Assembly (NCBI GenBank): GCA_900470775.1
Contig: UCBZ01000018.1
Span: forward strand, 1 to 64,000
Direction: 5' to 3'
Origin: Hyphomicrobiales bacterium
GTDB taxonomy: Bacteria; Pseudomonadota; Alphaproteobacteria; Rhizobiales; Beijerinckiaceae
DNA: 64,000 nucleotides
The notes under the pieces were generated by a model, which saw nothing but the letters and a program-made list of their open reading frames with translations, was not told where the DNA came from and ran no database searches. Of this stretch, positions 11,469 through 21,390 are shown in pieces (positions within the stretch are counted from its first letter, which is position 1; each line of letters opens with the position of its first letter). Both the position numbers and the translations under genes were made by a program.

Positions 11469-11526
11469 TAATGCGGGCATTGGAAGAATTTTCATCTTTT
11501 TGACCTGCCCTACTTGTTTTCAGGTA
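11469..11526. promoter_or_regulatory. Divergent regulatory spacer with symmetric AT-rich sites
   Basis: The spacer between the lrp-like gene and the 11593 binding protein contains AATGC-gg-GCATT (11469-11481) and an interrupted inverted repeat with ends CTAC / GTAG and inner TG / CA (11509-11526), in locally AT-rich DNA. Lrp-family regulators bind degenerate symmetric sites in such gaps. These are candidate operators only. Confidence 0.35.
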
Positions 11527-11592
11527 GAAAATCCTTTTCTCCATCTGTCAAGGGCGCAGGATTTGGCGTCGTCGTCACGAAGGATTTGATCG

Positions 11593-12618
11593 ATGGATCG
11601 CCGCCAGTTCCTGCTCGCCGGCTCTTCGCTTCTCGCTGCCGCGCCGTTCGCCGGGGCTCGGGCGCAGGCGCCCGTCGCCGCCCGTATCGGCTATATCCCG
11701 GTCATCGGCACGGCCCCGATCTTCGTCGCCCATGGCGAGGGCTGGCTGAAGGAGGCCGGGCTCAATCCGAGCTTCACCGTCTTCGAATCCGGCCCGAACA
11801 TGATCCAGGCCTTCGCCTCGGGCACGATCGACTTCTACGTTGCCGGCATCGCGCCGCTGGCAGTGGCGCGCTCGCGCGGCGTCGATGTTCGCGTCGTTGC
11901 GGCGACCGCCATCGCCGAGAACGTCTTCGTCGCGGCTCCGGCACTGGCCAAGTTCTTCACGCCAGGCACGGCGCCTGTCGCCGCCTTCAAGGCGCACAAG
12001 GCGGCGACAGGCAAGGTGGCGCGACTGGCCACCCAACCCGCCGGCTCGGTGCCCAACACCGTGCTGCAATACTGGCTCTGGGAGGTCGCAAAGGCCGACA
12101 AGGGCGATGTCGAGATCGTGCCGATGGGGATCGACGCGACGCAGCAGGCGGTGCTCGCCGGAGCCGTCGAGGGCGGCATCGTGCGCGAACCGGCGCTGAC
12201 CATCGTCCAGACCCGGAACCCCGGGATCAAGCTGATCGCGGGCGGGCAGGAGCTCTTCCCGGGTCAGCCCGGCACGGTGGTCGCCGGCTCGGGCGCCTTC
12301 ATCACCAAGAACCCCGAGGCGGTGCAGAAGCTGGTCAACAGCCTCGTGCGCGCCGCCGAGTTGATCGCCAAGAACCCCGACAGGGCGGCGCCCCATGTCG
12401 GGGCCGCGCTCGGCAAGGGCATCGTCGATCCCGACCTGATCCGCAAGGCGCTGGTCTCGCCGGCTTCGACCTTCGAGATCGACCCGCGCAAGATCATCGA
12501 GCCGTCGCGCGTCATGCAGGCCTATCAGGTCAAGCTCGGTTCGCTTGAGAAGGAACTCCCGTTCGACGGGCTGTTCGAGACGCAGTATTACGAGAAGGCA
12601 GTAAAGGCCGCAGGCTGA
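11593..12618 (+). CDS. ABC transporter substrate-binding protein, NMT1/SsuA-like
   Basis: This 341-residue secreted binding protein has a signal beginning MDRRQFLLAGSSLLAAAPFAGARAQA; the RRQFLLAG segment is Tat-like. The mature part has the SsuA/TauA/NMT1 pattern: IGYIPVIGTAPIFVAHGEGWLKEAGL, FESGPNMIQAFASGTIDFYVAGIAPLAVARSRG and a C-terminal FDGLFETQYYEKAVKAAG. The family delivers sulfonates, nitrate, taurine, pyrimidine precursors or similar solutes. It precedes a TauC-like permease and TauB-like ATPase, separated from them by a repeat. No sulfonate-degrading gene is nearby, so the substrate is open. Confidence 0.9.
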   Translation: MDRRQFLLAGSSLLAAAPFAGARAQAPVAARIGYIPVIGTAPIFVAHGEGWLKEAGLNPSFTVFESGPNMIQAFASGTIDFYVAGIAPLAVARSRGVDVRVVAATAIAENVFVAAPALAKFFTPGTAPVAAFKAHKAATGKVARLATQPAGSVPNTVLQYWLWEVAKADKGDVEIVPMGIDATQQAVLAGAVEGGIVREPALTIVQTRNPGIKLIAGGQELFPGQPGTVVAGSGAFITKNPEAVQKLVNSLVRAAELIAKNPDRAAPHVGAALGKGIVDPDLIRKALVSPASTFEIDPRKIIEPSRVMQAYQVKLGSLEKELPFDGLFETQYYEKAVKAAG

Positions 12619-12673
12619 GCGGGCTTGATTGGCTCGAAGTCCTTGCATTGCGTAACCTGACCCCGCAAACGCG

Positions 12674-12780
12674 TGTCATTCCGGGCGACCGAAGGGAGAC
12701 CCGGAATCCATTCCCGAACGCCGGCCGGCAAGGTTCAGGCATGGATCCCGGGTCTGCGCTGCGCTCCGCCCGGGATGACG
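12674..12780. repeat. Intergenic inverted repeat (GTCATTCCGGG / CCCGGGATGACG family)
   Basis: The left arm begins GTCATTCCGGGCG, the right arm ends CCGCCCGGGATGACG, and ATGGATCCCGGGTCTGCGC lies between. Related copies occur at 15355-15432, 49643-49744 and, more distantly, 57523-57615. It separates the binding-protein gene from its permease. Confidence 0.75.
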
Positions 12781-12808
12781 GCGCATTTGGTTTCGATGCC
12801 GGAGTGAC

Positions 12809-13567
12809 GTGACTTTGAATTCCCTCCGGGCTCCGGCCCTCGCCTTCCTTGGCCTCATCGCTTTCCTGCTGCTGTGGGAGGCGATCCCGTTCTTCGGGAT
12901 CGTCAACCCGGCCTTCCTGCCGGGGCCGAGCGCGTTGCCGAAGGCGTTCTGGCGCGAGGTGACATCGGGCGCCTGGCTCGCCGCCATTCTCGGCTCGCTG
13001 GGCCACTACTTCACCGGGCTTCTCACCGGCTCGGTGCTCGGTGCCGCGCTCGGGGTGCTCGTCGGCATGTCGCGCACCGCCGAGGAGGCGACCGCCTGGG
13101 TGGTGCGCGTGCTGCGGCCGATCCCCGGCCTCGCCTGGGTGCCCTTCGCGATCATCTGGTTCGGCGTGAATCCGTCGGCGGCCGTCTTCATCATCGCCAT
13201 CGGCGTGTTTTGGATCGTCTTCTTCGCGGCGCAGGGCGCGATCCGCCACGTCGATCGCGACCTGATCGAGGTGGCGGACGCCTTTGGCTTCCGCTCGCCC
13301 TGGCAGCGCCTGACCAAGATCCTGCTGCCCGCCGCGATGCCCGGCATCCTCGTCGGTGTGCGCACGGCGCTTGGACAGGCCTGGATGGCGGTTGTCGCGG
13401 CCGAGATCTTCGGCGTCGCCGGCGTCGGCCAGCGCATGATGCAGGCCTCCAGCCTGCTCGCGACCGACATCGTCGTGGTCTACATGCTCACCATGGCCGG
13501 ACTTTACGGGTTCCTCGACACCCTGTTCGTCGCCTTCCAGAAATGGGTGCTGCGATGGAAAGCGTGA
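12809..13567 (+). CDS. ABC transporter permease, SsuC/TauC-like
   Basis: This 252-residue inner-membrane permease has about six hydrophobic segments (APALAFLGLIAFLLLWEAIPFFG; IFIIAIGVFWIVFFAAQG) and a binding-protein-dependent transport loop VDRDLIEVADAFGFRSPWQRLTKILLPAAMPGILVGVRTALGQAWMAVVAAEI, diagnostic for the nitrate/sulfonate/taurine family. GTG 12809 is preceded by GGAG at 12801-12804. The gene overlaps the ATPase gene by 13 bases. Confidence 0.92.
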   Translation: MTLNSLRAPALAFLGLIAFLLLWEAIPFFGIVNPAFLPGPSALPKAFWREVTSGAWLAAILGSLGHYFTGLLTGSVLGAALGVLVGMSRTAEEATAWVVRVLRPIPGLAWVPFAIIWFGVNPSAAVFIIAIGVFWIVFFAAQGAIRHVDRDLIEVADAFGFRSPWQRLTKILLPAAMPGILVGVRTALGQAWMAVVAAEIFGVAGVGQRMMQASSLLATDIVVVYMLTMAGLYGFLDTLFVAFQKWVLRWKA

Positions 13568-14334
13568 TCGACAAGACTGTGATCGAGATCCGGGGCCTGT
13601 CCCTGACCTTCACCCGCGACGGAGAGCAGACCGAGGTGCTGCGCCGGCTCGATCTCTCGGTGGCGCGTGGCGAGTTCCTGGCCATCGTTGGACCATCGGG
13701 CGTCGGCAAGTCGACGCTGCTGCGCGTCATTGCGGGGCTGGCGAAACCGAGTGCCGGCGAGGTCGCAATCAAGGCGCGCGACGACAGCCGCCGGCCGGTC
13801 GCGCTGGTCTTCCAGGATTCGCGGCTGCTGCCCTGGCGCAAGGTGGTCGCCAATGTCGGCTTCGGCCTGGAAGGCCAGCTTCCGCGCGCAGCGCGGCTGG
13901 CCAAGGCGCAGGAGACGCTCGATCTGGTCGGGTTGGGCCCGCTCGCTCAGCGCTGGCCGCACCAGTTGTCGGGCGGGCAGCGCCAGCGCGTCTCGCTGGC
14001 CCGTGCACTCGCGGTCGATCCCGAGATCCTGCTGATGGACGAGCCCTTCTCGGCGCTCGACGCGCTGACCCGCGAAAGCCTGCAGGACGAGCTGATCCGG
14101 GTCTGGCAGCGCACGGGCAAGACCGTGCTTTTCGTCACCCACGACATCGACGAGGCCGCCTATCTCGCCGACCGGGTGGTGATCCTGTCGGGCGCGCCGG
14201 GCCAGATCATCGCCGAGCACCGCATTACAGCGACGCATCCGCGCAAGCGCGGCGGTGCGGCGGAAGCCGACATCGTGCGTGCCATCAGGCTGGGGCTGGG
14301 CGCAGATACGGTGAGCGACGGCGCGGCGATCTGA
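13555..14334 (+). CDS. ABC transporter ATPase, SsuB/TauB-like
   Basis: This 259-residue cytoplasmic ATPase has Walker A GPSGVGKS at about residues 43-50, Q-loop VFQDSRLLPWRKVVANVGFGLE, signature LSGGQRQRVSLARAL, Walker B EILLMDEPFSALD and switch VLFVTHDIDEAAYLADRVVIL. LLPWRKVVANV is typical of SsuB/TauB/NrtD proteins. ATG 13555 lies inside the 3' end of the permease gene, indicating translational coupling. The longer upstream frame is only the permease gene read in another frame. Confidence 0.94.
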   Translation: MESVIDKTVIEIRGLSLTFTRDGEQTEVLRRLDLSVARGEFLAIVGPSGVGKSTLLRVIAGLAKPSAGEVAIKARDDSRRPVALVFQDSRLLPWRKVVANVGFGLEGQLPRAARLAKAQETLDLVGLGPLAQRWPHQLSGGQRQRVSLARALAVDPEILLMDEPFSALDALTRESLQDELIRVWQRTGKTVLFVTHDIDEAAYLADRVVILSGAPGQIIAEHRITATHPRKRGGAAEADIVRAIRLGLGADTVSDGAAI

Positions 14335-14343
14335 GACGATAGC

Positions 14344-15351
14344 CTATCGCCGCCCCAACGGCACGCCTTCGCGAATCTTCGTCGAGAACTCCGGATCATC
14401 GAGCGAGATCGCCCTCGCCTTCTCGCCGATGCGCGCCTGCCGGACCAGTTCCTCGAGCGGGATGTCGCTCCTGACCGCGCCGATGCGGTGCAGATAGCCC
14501 GGCAGATAGCCCGAGAGCAGCACGCGCGGATCGAGCGGCAGCGAGAATTTCCAGGCCGGAGCGACGGAGCTGACCAGGGTGTAGACCACCGTGGTGCAGT
14601 TCGTCATGAGCGTGTTGTACCAGCGCGGCTGTGCCGCCAGCCGTTCGACGTCGTCGACATAGGCGAGCAGCACATCGCGCGCCTGCGCCGGCGTGGCGGC
14701 GATGCGGAACAGACGCACGTCCTCCTTGCGGGCATGACTGCGCAGGCCGACGAGGTCGCGCTCGGGGGCGGCGACATAGGCCATCTCATAGCTGCGGAAG
14801 AAGCCCGCGAGCGCCGACCATTCCTCGCCCTTTTCGCGCCGGACCTCGATCGAAAACGTCAGCGGCGGCTGGTCGGCGAAGGGGAAGCTGACGAGCAGAT
14901 GCGCGATTGCCTCGCCCGACCAGTAGGACAGAAACAGGTCGATGCCCTCGACCTTGCTCAGGTCGTAGTGGCGGGTCTCCCAGCGCTCGGCGTAGTCGCT
15001 CTCGGTGCGCCAGTTGAAATTGCGAAGGTTCGAGACGGTCAGGCTCTCGCCCTCGCGGCTGATCGACGGCAGGCGAGCGAGTTCGGGAATCCAGTCGCGG
15101 TTGTGCGAAGGCGTAAAGCCATTCCACCAGCCGAGCAGGCCGACGAAGAGCACGGCGAAGGAAAGCGGCAACCGCGCCGCACCGCTCCAGATGCCGATCG
15201 CGCCGGCCAGCCCCGCAACGCCGAAGCCGACAGCCGCAACCGTGGCCATCGTTCCGCTCAGGCGAAACAGCAGCAGGCCGGAGCCCCAGGTCGTCGCCGC
15301 AAGGACGACGAGGGTGGCCAGCAGGCGAAGGGCGATGATGAGGATGGTCAT
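14344..15351 (-). CDS. DUF4105 (Lnb-like N-terminal domain) membrane protein
   Basis: This 335-residue protein begins with about three membrane segments (MTILIIALRLLATLVVLAATTWGSGLLLF; GTMATVAAVGFGVAGLAGAIG; SFAVLFVGLLGWWNGF). A soluble domain follows with DUF4105 hallmarks: NFNWRTESDYAERWETRHYDLSKVEGIDLFLSYW, FSIEVRREKGEEWSALAGFFRSYEMAYVAAPERDLV and WYNTLMTNCTTVVYTLV. The Cys and Asn in TNCTT resemble a papain-like catalytic set, so a periplasmic peptidase role is possible but unproven. It ends 9 bases from the convergent ABC ATPase gene and lies after pckA on the same strand, with a palindromic repeat between. Confidence 0.85.
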   Translation of the reverse strand: MTILIIALRLLATLVVLAATTWGSGLLLFRLSGTMATVAAVGFGVAGLAGAIGIWSGAARLPLSFAVLFVGLLGWWNGFTPSHNRDWIPELARLPSISREGESLTVSNLRNFNWRTESDYAERWETRHYDLSKVEGIDLFLSYWSGEAIAHLLVSFPFADQPPLTFSIEVRREKGEEWSALAGFFRSYEMAYVAAPERDLVGLRSHARKEDVRLFRIAATPAQARDVLLAYVDDVERLAAQPRWYNTLMTNCTTVVYTLVSSVAPAWKFSLPLDPRVLLSGYLPGYLHRIGAVRSDIPLEELVRQARIGEKARAISLDDPEFSTKIREGVPLGRR

Positions 15352-15354
15352 TTC

Positions 15355-15432
15355 ACGTCATGCTCGGGCTCGACCCGAGCATCTCCGGCAGGAGATTCCC
15401 GGGTCTGCGCTGCGCTTCGCCCGGGAATGACG
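15355..15432. repeat. Intergenic palindromic repeat (TCATGCTCGGG / GGGAATGACG)
   Basis: One small hairpin (GCTCGGGCTCGACCCGAGC, about 15362-15380) is followed by an arm ending CGCTTCGCCCGGGAATGACG that matches the right arm of the 12674-12780 repeat. It fills the gap between the end of pckA and the start of the DUF4105 gene and could act as a pckA terminator. Confidence 0.7.
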
Positions 15433-15439
15433 AACACCT

Positions 15440-17050
<1,611 letters not shown>

Positions 17051-17227
17051 AGGAACCTCCCGAAGCGGACGCGCGGGGCGCGGCCGCCTGATCTGCAAGG
17101 ATGCGCCGGCGCCAAGAGCCCGCGCGGATGAGCGGAGTGCCGCGTTGATAACCGATCCTTAAGGCTATGATCGCGCCGGCTCAAGGCATCGGCCTGCCGC
17201 CGGGGCGAACAATCGCGCTTAAATCGT

Positions 17228-17241
17228 TTGAATAAAATCAA
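17228..17241. promoter_or_regulatory. Possible FNR/FixK-type box upstream of pckA
   Basis: TTGAATAAAATCAA matches the FNR/FixK consensus TTGAT-N4-ATCAA at 9 of 10 defined positions. It lies about 180 bases upstream of the pckA start and 18 bases after the HugZ-like gene's stop, in the only AT-rich patch of this gap. The site is visible; its use is inferred. Confidence 0.35.
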
Positions 17242-17258
17242 CGTGGTAAATCATGGCG

Positions 17259-18035
17259 CTAGGCGGCGTTGCGGGCCGCTGCCGCGAGTTCGACGAGCAC
17301 CCTCCTGACCTCGCCGGCCGATGTCACAGGCACGGGGAAGGCCAGCCGCAGCACCTTGTCGCCGCGGGCGAGGTCGGCACCGTCGGGGTCCAGACCGGTC
17401 ATGCGCCAGTCGCCGTCATCGGCGCCGAGCAGGCCCTTGGCGTAATGTCTCACCGCCTCGGCGTGATCCTCGTTCATATGGGCGACAGCCCCCTCTTCCA
17501 TCTCCGCAATGGCTTGCGCGGCGAAGGCGTCGCTGAGCAGATCCGCCGGCGCCAACTCATAGGCGCGGCCAAACCCGCCATTCAGGCTCGCACCATCGAT
17601 GGTCAGCGAAAAGAACGAAAAATCGCCAAAATCGGCATAAAGCGCGGCTTTCGGCTGACGCGACAGGAAGCGGCGGCGGATGCGGGCCCCATCGGGCGTG
17701 CCGCGATCGACCTTGCTGGCGCGCAGTTTCAGCGTGATGCGGGCATGGGCGAGCGGATCGCCCTTGCCGCCCGGCGACAGCAGCAGCGAGCAGCGCGGAT
17801 CGACCTCCAGATTGCCAGTATGGGCGGAGAGTGCCGACACCAGGATCAGCGGCGTACCGTCGATATCGGTCGCAAGGCTGACGAGGCTCGCCGCGGGATG
17901 GCCGTCTCGACCCAGCGTGGCAAGCGAGCCGGAGCGGGCGCTGCGCAGCAGTTCCTTCCCCAGAGATCGCGCCGCGTCGCCGGTGGGGCGGATCGGATCC
18001 TTGCGTTCAGGCGCGGGGATTTGGGACTCTGCCAT
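17259..18035 (-). CDS. HugZ-like heme/FMN split-barrel protein with DUF2470 domain
   Basis: This 258-residue protein has an N-terminal pyridoxamine-phosphate-oxidase-like split barrel (ARSGSLATLGRDGHPAASLVSLATDIDGTPLILVSALSAHTGNLEVDPRCSLLL, about 28-80) and a C-terminal DUF2470 domain with HMNEDHAEAVRHYAKGLLGA. This architecture is shared with HugZ, a heme oxygenase that allows iron release from heme. ATG 18035 gives the family N-terminus; the frame stays open further upstream into the chvI promoter. It lies between pckA and chvI, on the pckA strand, with a 208-base gap to pckA. Heme degradation is not proven here. Confidence 0.83.
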   Translation of the reverse strand: MAESQIPAPERKDPIRPTGDAARSLGKELLRSARSGSLATLGRDGHPAASLVSLATDIDGTPLILVSALSAHTGNLEVDPRCSLLLSPGGKGDPLAHARITLKLRASKVDRGTPDGARIRRRFLSRQPKAALYADFGDFSFFSLTIDGASLNGGFGRAYELAPADLLSDAFAAQAIAEMEEGAVAHMNEDHAEAVRHYAKGLLGADDGDWRMTGLDPDGADLARGDKVLRLAFPVPVTSAGEVRRVLVELAAAARNAA

Positions 18036-18177
18036 GGAACTTCTCGGCCTTCCGGGTCTTTCTGTAACGGGGACATAGGCAAACTGCCATGACGCCGCTA
18101 GATTGCGGCCACGGTTTAGCCGCTCTCTCGCGAGAGTTGACCCAGTTATTGCAACGCGGCCAAGAGACAAAGAGCTT

Positions 18178-18879
18178 ATGCCAACCATTGCGCTGGTCGA
18201 CGACGACCGCAACATCCTGACCTCGGTTTCCATTGCTCTCGAAGCCGAGGGCTACCGTATCATGACCTATACCGACGGCGCCTCGGCGCTGGACGGGCTG
18301 AAGCAGAACCCGCCGGACCTCGCGATCTTCGACATCAAGATGCCGCGCATGGACGGGATGGAGCTGCTGCGCCGCCTGCGCCAGAAGTCGGACCTGCCGG
18401 TGATCTTCCTGACCTCGAAGGACGAGGAGATCGACGAACTCTTTGGCCTGAAGATGGGTGCCGACGACTTCATCCGGAAGCCGTTCTCGCAGCGCCTGCT
18501 GGTCGAGCGCGTCAAGGCGATCCTGCGCCGCGCCGGCGCCAAGGACCCCACCGCCGCCCCGCGCAGCGAGGACGCCAAGGCGCTGGAGCGCGGTCTCCTG
18601 CGCATGGACCCCGAGCGCCATACCTGCACCTGGAAGGGCGAGCCGGTGACGCTGACCGTCACCGAGTTCCTGATCCTGCAATCGCTGGCCCAGCGGCCCG
18701 GCGTGGTGAAGAGCCGCAACGCCCTGATGGACGCGGCTTACGACGACGAGGTCTATGTCGATGACCGCACCATCGACAGCCACATCAAGCGGCTGCGCAA
18801 GAAGTTCAACCAGGTCGATGTCGATTTCGACATGATCGAGACCTTGTACGGCGTCGGCTACCGGTTCAAGGAAGGCTGA
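18178..18879 (+). CDS. chvI: Response regulator ChvI (OmpR family)
   Basis: This 233-residue protein opens [26 protein letters not shown]. The receiver domain covers residues 1-120, with acidic pocket Asp9/Asp10, phospho-acceptor Asp52 ([11 protein letters not shown]) and the conserved Lys in FIRKPFS. A C-terminal winged helix follows ([30 protein letters not shown] ... [13 protein letters not shown]). It is the output half of the ChvG/ChvI acid and envelope-stress system of Rhizobiales, controlling exopolysaccharide, motility and metabolic genes. ATG 18178 fits; the frame is open 25 codons upstream without a conserved sequence. chvG follows after a palindromic repeat. Confidence 0.95.
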   Translation: MPTIALVDDDRNILTSVSIALEAEGYRIMTYTDGASALDGLKQNPPDLAIFDIKMPRMDGMELLRRLRQKSDLPVIFLTSKDEEIDELFGLKMGADDFIRKPFSQRLLVERVKAILRRAGAKDPTAAPRSEDAKALERGLLRMDPERHTCTWKGEPVTLTVTEFLILQSLAQRPGVVKSRNALMDAAYDDEVYVDDRTIDSHIKRLRKKFNQVDVDFDMIETLYGVGYRFKEG

Positions 18880-18887
18880 CGTCCCGC

Positions 18888-18970
18888 CGTCCTTGCGAGC
18901 GAAGCGAAGCAATCCGGCGGAGCGTTGCCACCCCTTGGATTGTTTCGTCGCTGCGCGCCTCGCAGTGACG
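18888..18970. repeat. Intergenic inverted repeat (TTGCGAGCGAAGCGAAGCAATCC family)
   Basis: The left arm (CCTTGCGAGCGAAGCGAAGC) faces a right arm (TTCGTCGCTGCGCGCCTCGC then AGTGACG). The pattern is a dispersed Bradyrhizobium/Bosea-type intergenic palindrome. It lies between chvI and chvG and would form a large hairpin in their transcript. Confidence 0.75.
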
Positions 18971-18992
18971 GAAACGGAACACGACGGACGCG

Positions 18993-20792
18993 ATGGCGAC
19001 GATCGACGACGAACGCGCGGCGAATGTCCGCACGGGTAAAGCCGGGCCCACGCTGAGCCGACGCCTCGGCGCCATCGGCCGGCGGTCGCTCCGCGCGATC
19101 TCGTCGCGGGCGGCGTCCAGCCTGACGCGGCGCATCGTCGTCCTGAACCTTGGCGGCCTCGTCGCGCTGCTCGTTGGTTTCCTCTACCTCAACCAGTTCC
19201 GCGAAGGCCTGATCGAGGCGCGGGTGCAGAGCCTGCTGACGCAGGGCGAGATCATCGCCGGGGCGATCGCGGCCTCGGCCACGGTCGAGACCGACGCGAT
19301 CACTATCGATCCCGACAAGCTGCTCCAGCTCCAGGCGGGCGAGAGCGCCGGCATCGCCGAGGACCCGCTCGATTTCTCGATCAATCCGGAGAAGGTCGCG
19401 CCGCTGCTGCGCCGCCTGGTGACGCCGACCAAGACCCGGGCGCGGATCTACGACCGCGACGGGCTGCTGACCCTGGATTCGCGCAGCCTGTATTCGCGCG
19501 GGGACGTGCTGCGGCTCGACCTACCGCGTGTCGGCGAGCCCGACGAGGCGCCGTTGCTGGAACGGACCTGGAACCTGCTGCGCAACCGGCTCGGGCGCGC
19601 CGATATGCCGATCTACGACGATTTCGAGAACGCCAATGGCAAATCCTACAACGAGGTCGCACGCGCGCTGAACGGAACGCCGGCCAGCGTCGTCCGGGTC
19701 AACACGCGCGGCCAGACCATCGTCTCGGTTGCCGTGCCGGTGCAGCGCTTCCGCGCGGTCAAGGGCGCGCTCTTGCTCTCGACGCAGGGCGGCGACATCG
19801 ACACCGTCATCGTTTCCGAGCGCTATGCGATCTTCCGGGTCTTCGCGATCTCGGCCGCCGTGATGATCGTGCTCTCGGTGCTGCTCGCCGGCACCATCGC
19901 CGAGCCGATCCGCAAGCTCGCCGACGCGGCCCAGCGCGTGCGCAGGGGCGTGAAATCGCGTGAGCAGATCCCCGACTTCGCCAGCCGGCATGATGAGATC
20001 GGCCACCTCTCCGGCTCGTTGCGCGAGATGACCAAGGCGCTCTACAGCCGGATCGAGGCGATCGAGAGCTTCGCGGCGGATGTCGCGCATGAATTGAAGA
20101 ACCCGCTGACCTCGCTGCGCAGCGCCGTCGAGACCCTGCCGCGGGCGAAATCCGACGATTCCCGGAGCCGCCTGCTGGCCGTGATCCAGCATGATGTGCG
20201 GCGGCTCGACCGGCTGATCTCCGACATTTCGGACGCATCCCGCCTCGACGCCGAGCTCGCGCGCAACGATTCCGGCCCGGTCGACCTGGCGCAGGTCCTG
20301 GAGGCGGTGGTCTCGGTGCAGAACGAGACGCGGCGCGAGAACCAGCCGCTGATCGAGCTGATCACAGAGCGGCGCGGCCAGCGGCCGAGCGGGCGCGACG
20401 GCTTCCTGGTGCTGGGCCATGATTCCAGGCTCGGCCAGGTCCTCGTCAACCTGATCGACAATGCCCGCTCCTTCTCCCCGGCCGACAAGCCGGTCCGCGT
20501 CATGCTGTCACGCGTGGCCGACGAGGTGCTGATCACGGTCGAGGATGACGGACCAGGCATCGAGCCGCATGCGCTGGAACGCGTCTTCGAGCGCTTCTAC
20601 ACCGACCGACCGAATGAGGGTTTCGGCCAGAATTCGGGGCTGGGCCTCTCGATCTCACGCCAGATCATCGAGGCGCATCGCGGCTCGATCCGGGCGGAGA
20701 ATCGCCTCGGACCGCCGGACCCCGATGGCGAGCCGGCGCGGCTCGGTGCGCGCTTCATCGTCTGCCTGCCGGCCATCCCGCAGGCGGCATGA
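18993..20792 (+). CDS. chvG: Sensor histidine kinase ChvG (ExoS)
   Basis: This 599-residue inner-membrane kinase has a cytoplasmic N-terminus, a membrane helix (RIVVLNLGGLVALLVGFLYL), a periplasmic sensor region of about 220 residues, and a second helix (AIFRVFAISAAVMIVLSVLLAGTI) leading into HAMP. The H-box FAADVAHELKNPLTSLRSAVETLP carries His366. N, G1 and G2 boxes are VNLIDNARSFSP, VEDDGPGIEP and NSGLGLSISRQI. The periplasmic domain in rhizobia is held off by ExoR. It pairs with ChvI. A short acidic/basic N-terminal extension precedes the first helix. Confidence 0.95.
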   Translation: MATIDDERAANVRTGKAGPTLSRRLGAIGRRSLRAISSRAASSLTRRIVVLNLGGLVALLVGFLYLNQFREGLIEARVQSLLTQGEIIAGAIAASATVETDAITIDPDKLLQLQAGESAGIAEDPLDFSINPEKVAPLLRRLVTPTKTRARIYDRDGLLTLDSRSLYSRGDVLRLDLPRVGEPDEAPLLERTWNLLRNRLGRADMPIYDDFENANGKSYNEVARALNGTPASVVRVNTRGQTIVSVAVPVQRFRAVKGALLLSTQGGDIDTVIVSERYAIFRVFAISAAVMIVLSVLLAGTIAEPIRKLADAAQRVRRGVKSREQIPDFASRHDEIGHLSGSLREMTKALYSRIEAIESFAADVAHELKNPLTSLRSAVETLPRAKSDDSRSRLLAVIQHDVRRLDRLISDISDASRLDAELARNDSGPVDLAQVLEAVVSVQNETRRENQPLIELITERRGQRPSGRDGFLVLGHDSRLGQVLVNLIDNARSFSPADKPVRVMLSRVADEVLITVEDDGPGIEPHALERVFERFYTDRPNEGFGQNSGLGLSISRQIIEAHRGSIRAENRLGPPDPDGEPARLGARFIVCLPAIPQAA

Positions 20793-20796
20793 GCCG

Positions 20797-21279
20797 ATGG
20801 TGAACGCGTCCCCGACCAGTCCGGACGACAACGGCAACGCCGGCCGGATTCATGCGACGACCGTCGCGATCGGCGAGGCCGGCGTGCTGATCCGTGGCCC
20901 ATCGGGAGCCGGAAAATCCGTCCTGGCGCTGGCATTGATCGACCAGGCGCGGCAGGCTGGCCTGTTCGGGCGCCTCGTCGCCGACGACCGGACGTCGCTC
21001 GCTGCTCATGGCGGGCGACTGCTGGCACGGCCCGTCCCGCCGCTGGAAGGGCTGATCGAACGGCGCGGGCTCGGGCTGACGCCGGAGCTGCATTTGGAAA
21101 GCGTGGTCGTGCGCCTCGTGGTCGATCTCAGCGGAACGGAGCCGACGCGCATGCCGCAGCCCGAGGATCTGGTCGAGAGACTGGCGGGCATCGACCTGCC
21201 GCGCCTGACCGTGCTGGGTCGCGCGGGCGACGAACGAACGGTGCTGGCAGCGCTGCGGCTGTTCATGGATGAGGGCTGA
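20797..21279 (+). CDS. hprK: HPr kinase/phosphorylase, short alphaproteobacterial form
   Basis: At 160 residues this is only the catalytic C-terminal half of classic HprK (about 310 residues), which is normal in alphaproteobacteria. It opens with the capturing His region (GRIHATTVAIGEAGVLIRGPSGAGKSVLALALI), with Walker A GPSGAGKS at 34-41. The C-terminal kinase signature segment is LVVDLSGTEPTRMPQPEDLVERLAGIDLPRL. It phosphorylates HPr on serine. ATG 20797 lies 4 bases after the chvG stop, linking envelope sensing to this PTS branch. Confidence 0.93.
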   Translation: MVNASPTSPDDNGNAGRIHATTVAIGEAGVLIRGPSGAGKSVLALALIDQARQAGLFGRLVADDRTSLAAHGGRLLARPVPPLEGLIERRGLGLTPELHLESVVVRLVVDLSGTEPTRMPQPEDLVERLAGIDLPRLTVLGRAGDERTVLAALRLFMDEG

Positions 21280-21390
21280 TGTCGGAAATTCGACAAGTTT
21301 CTGCGCAGCCGGCTTGCCTATCCTTCGCACCTGCCGCATAAACCGCGACCTTGTCCGGGCGCCCGCAAGCGCTCTCCGGTGCCATAGTGA

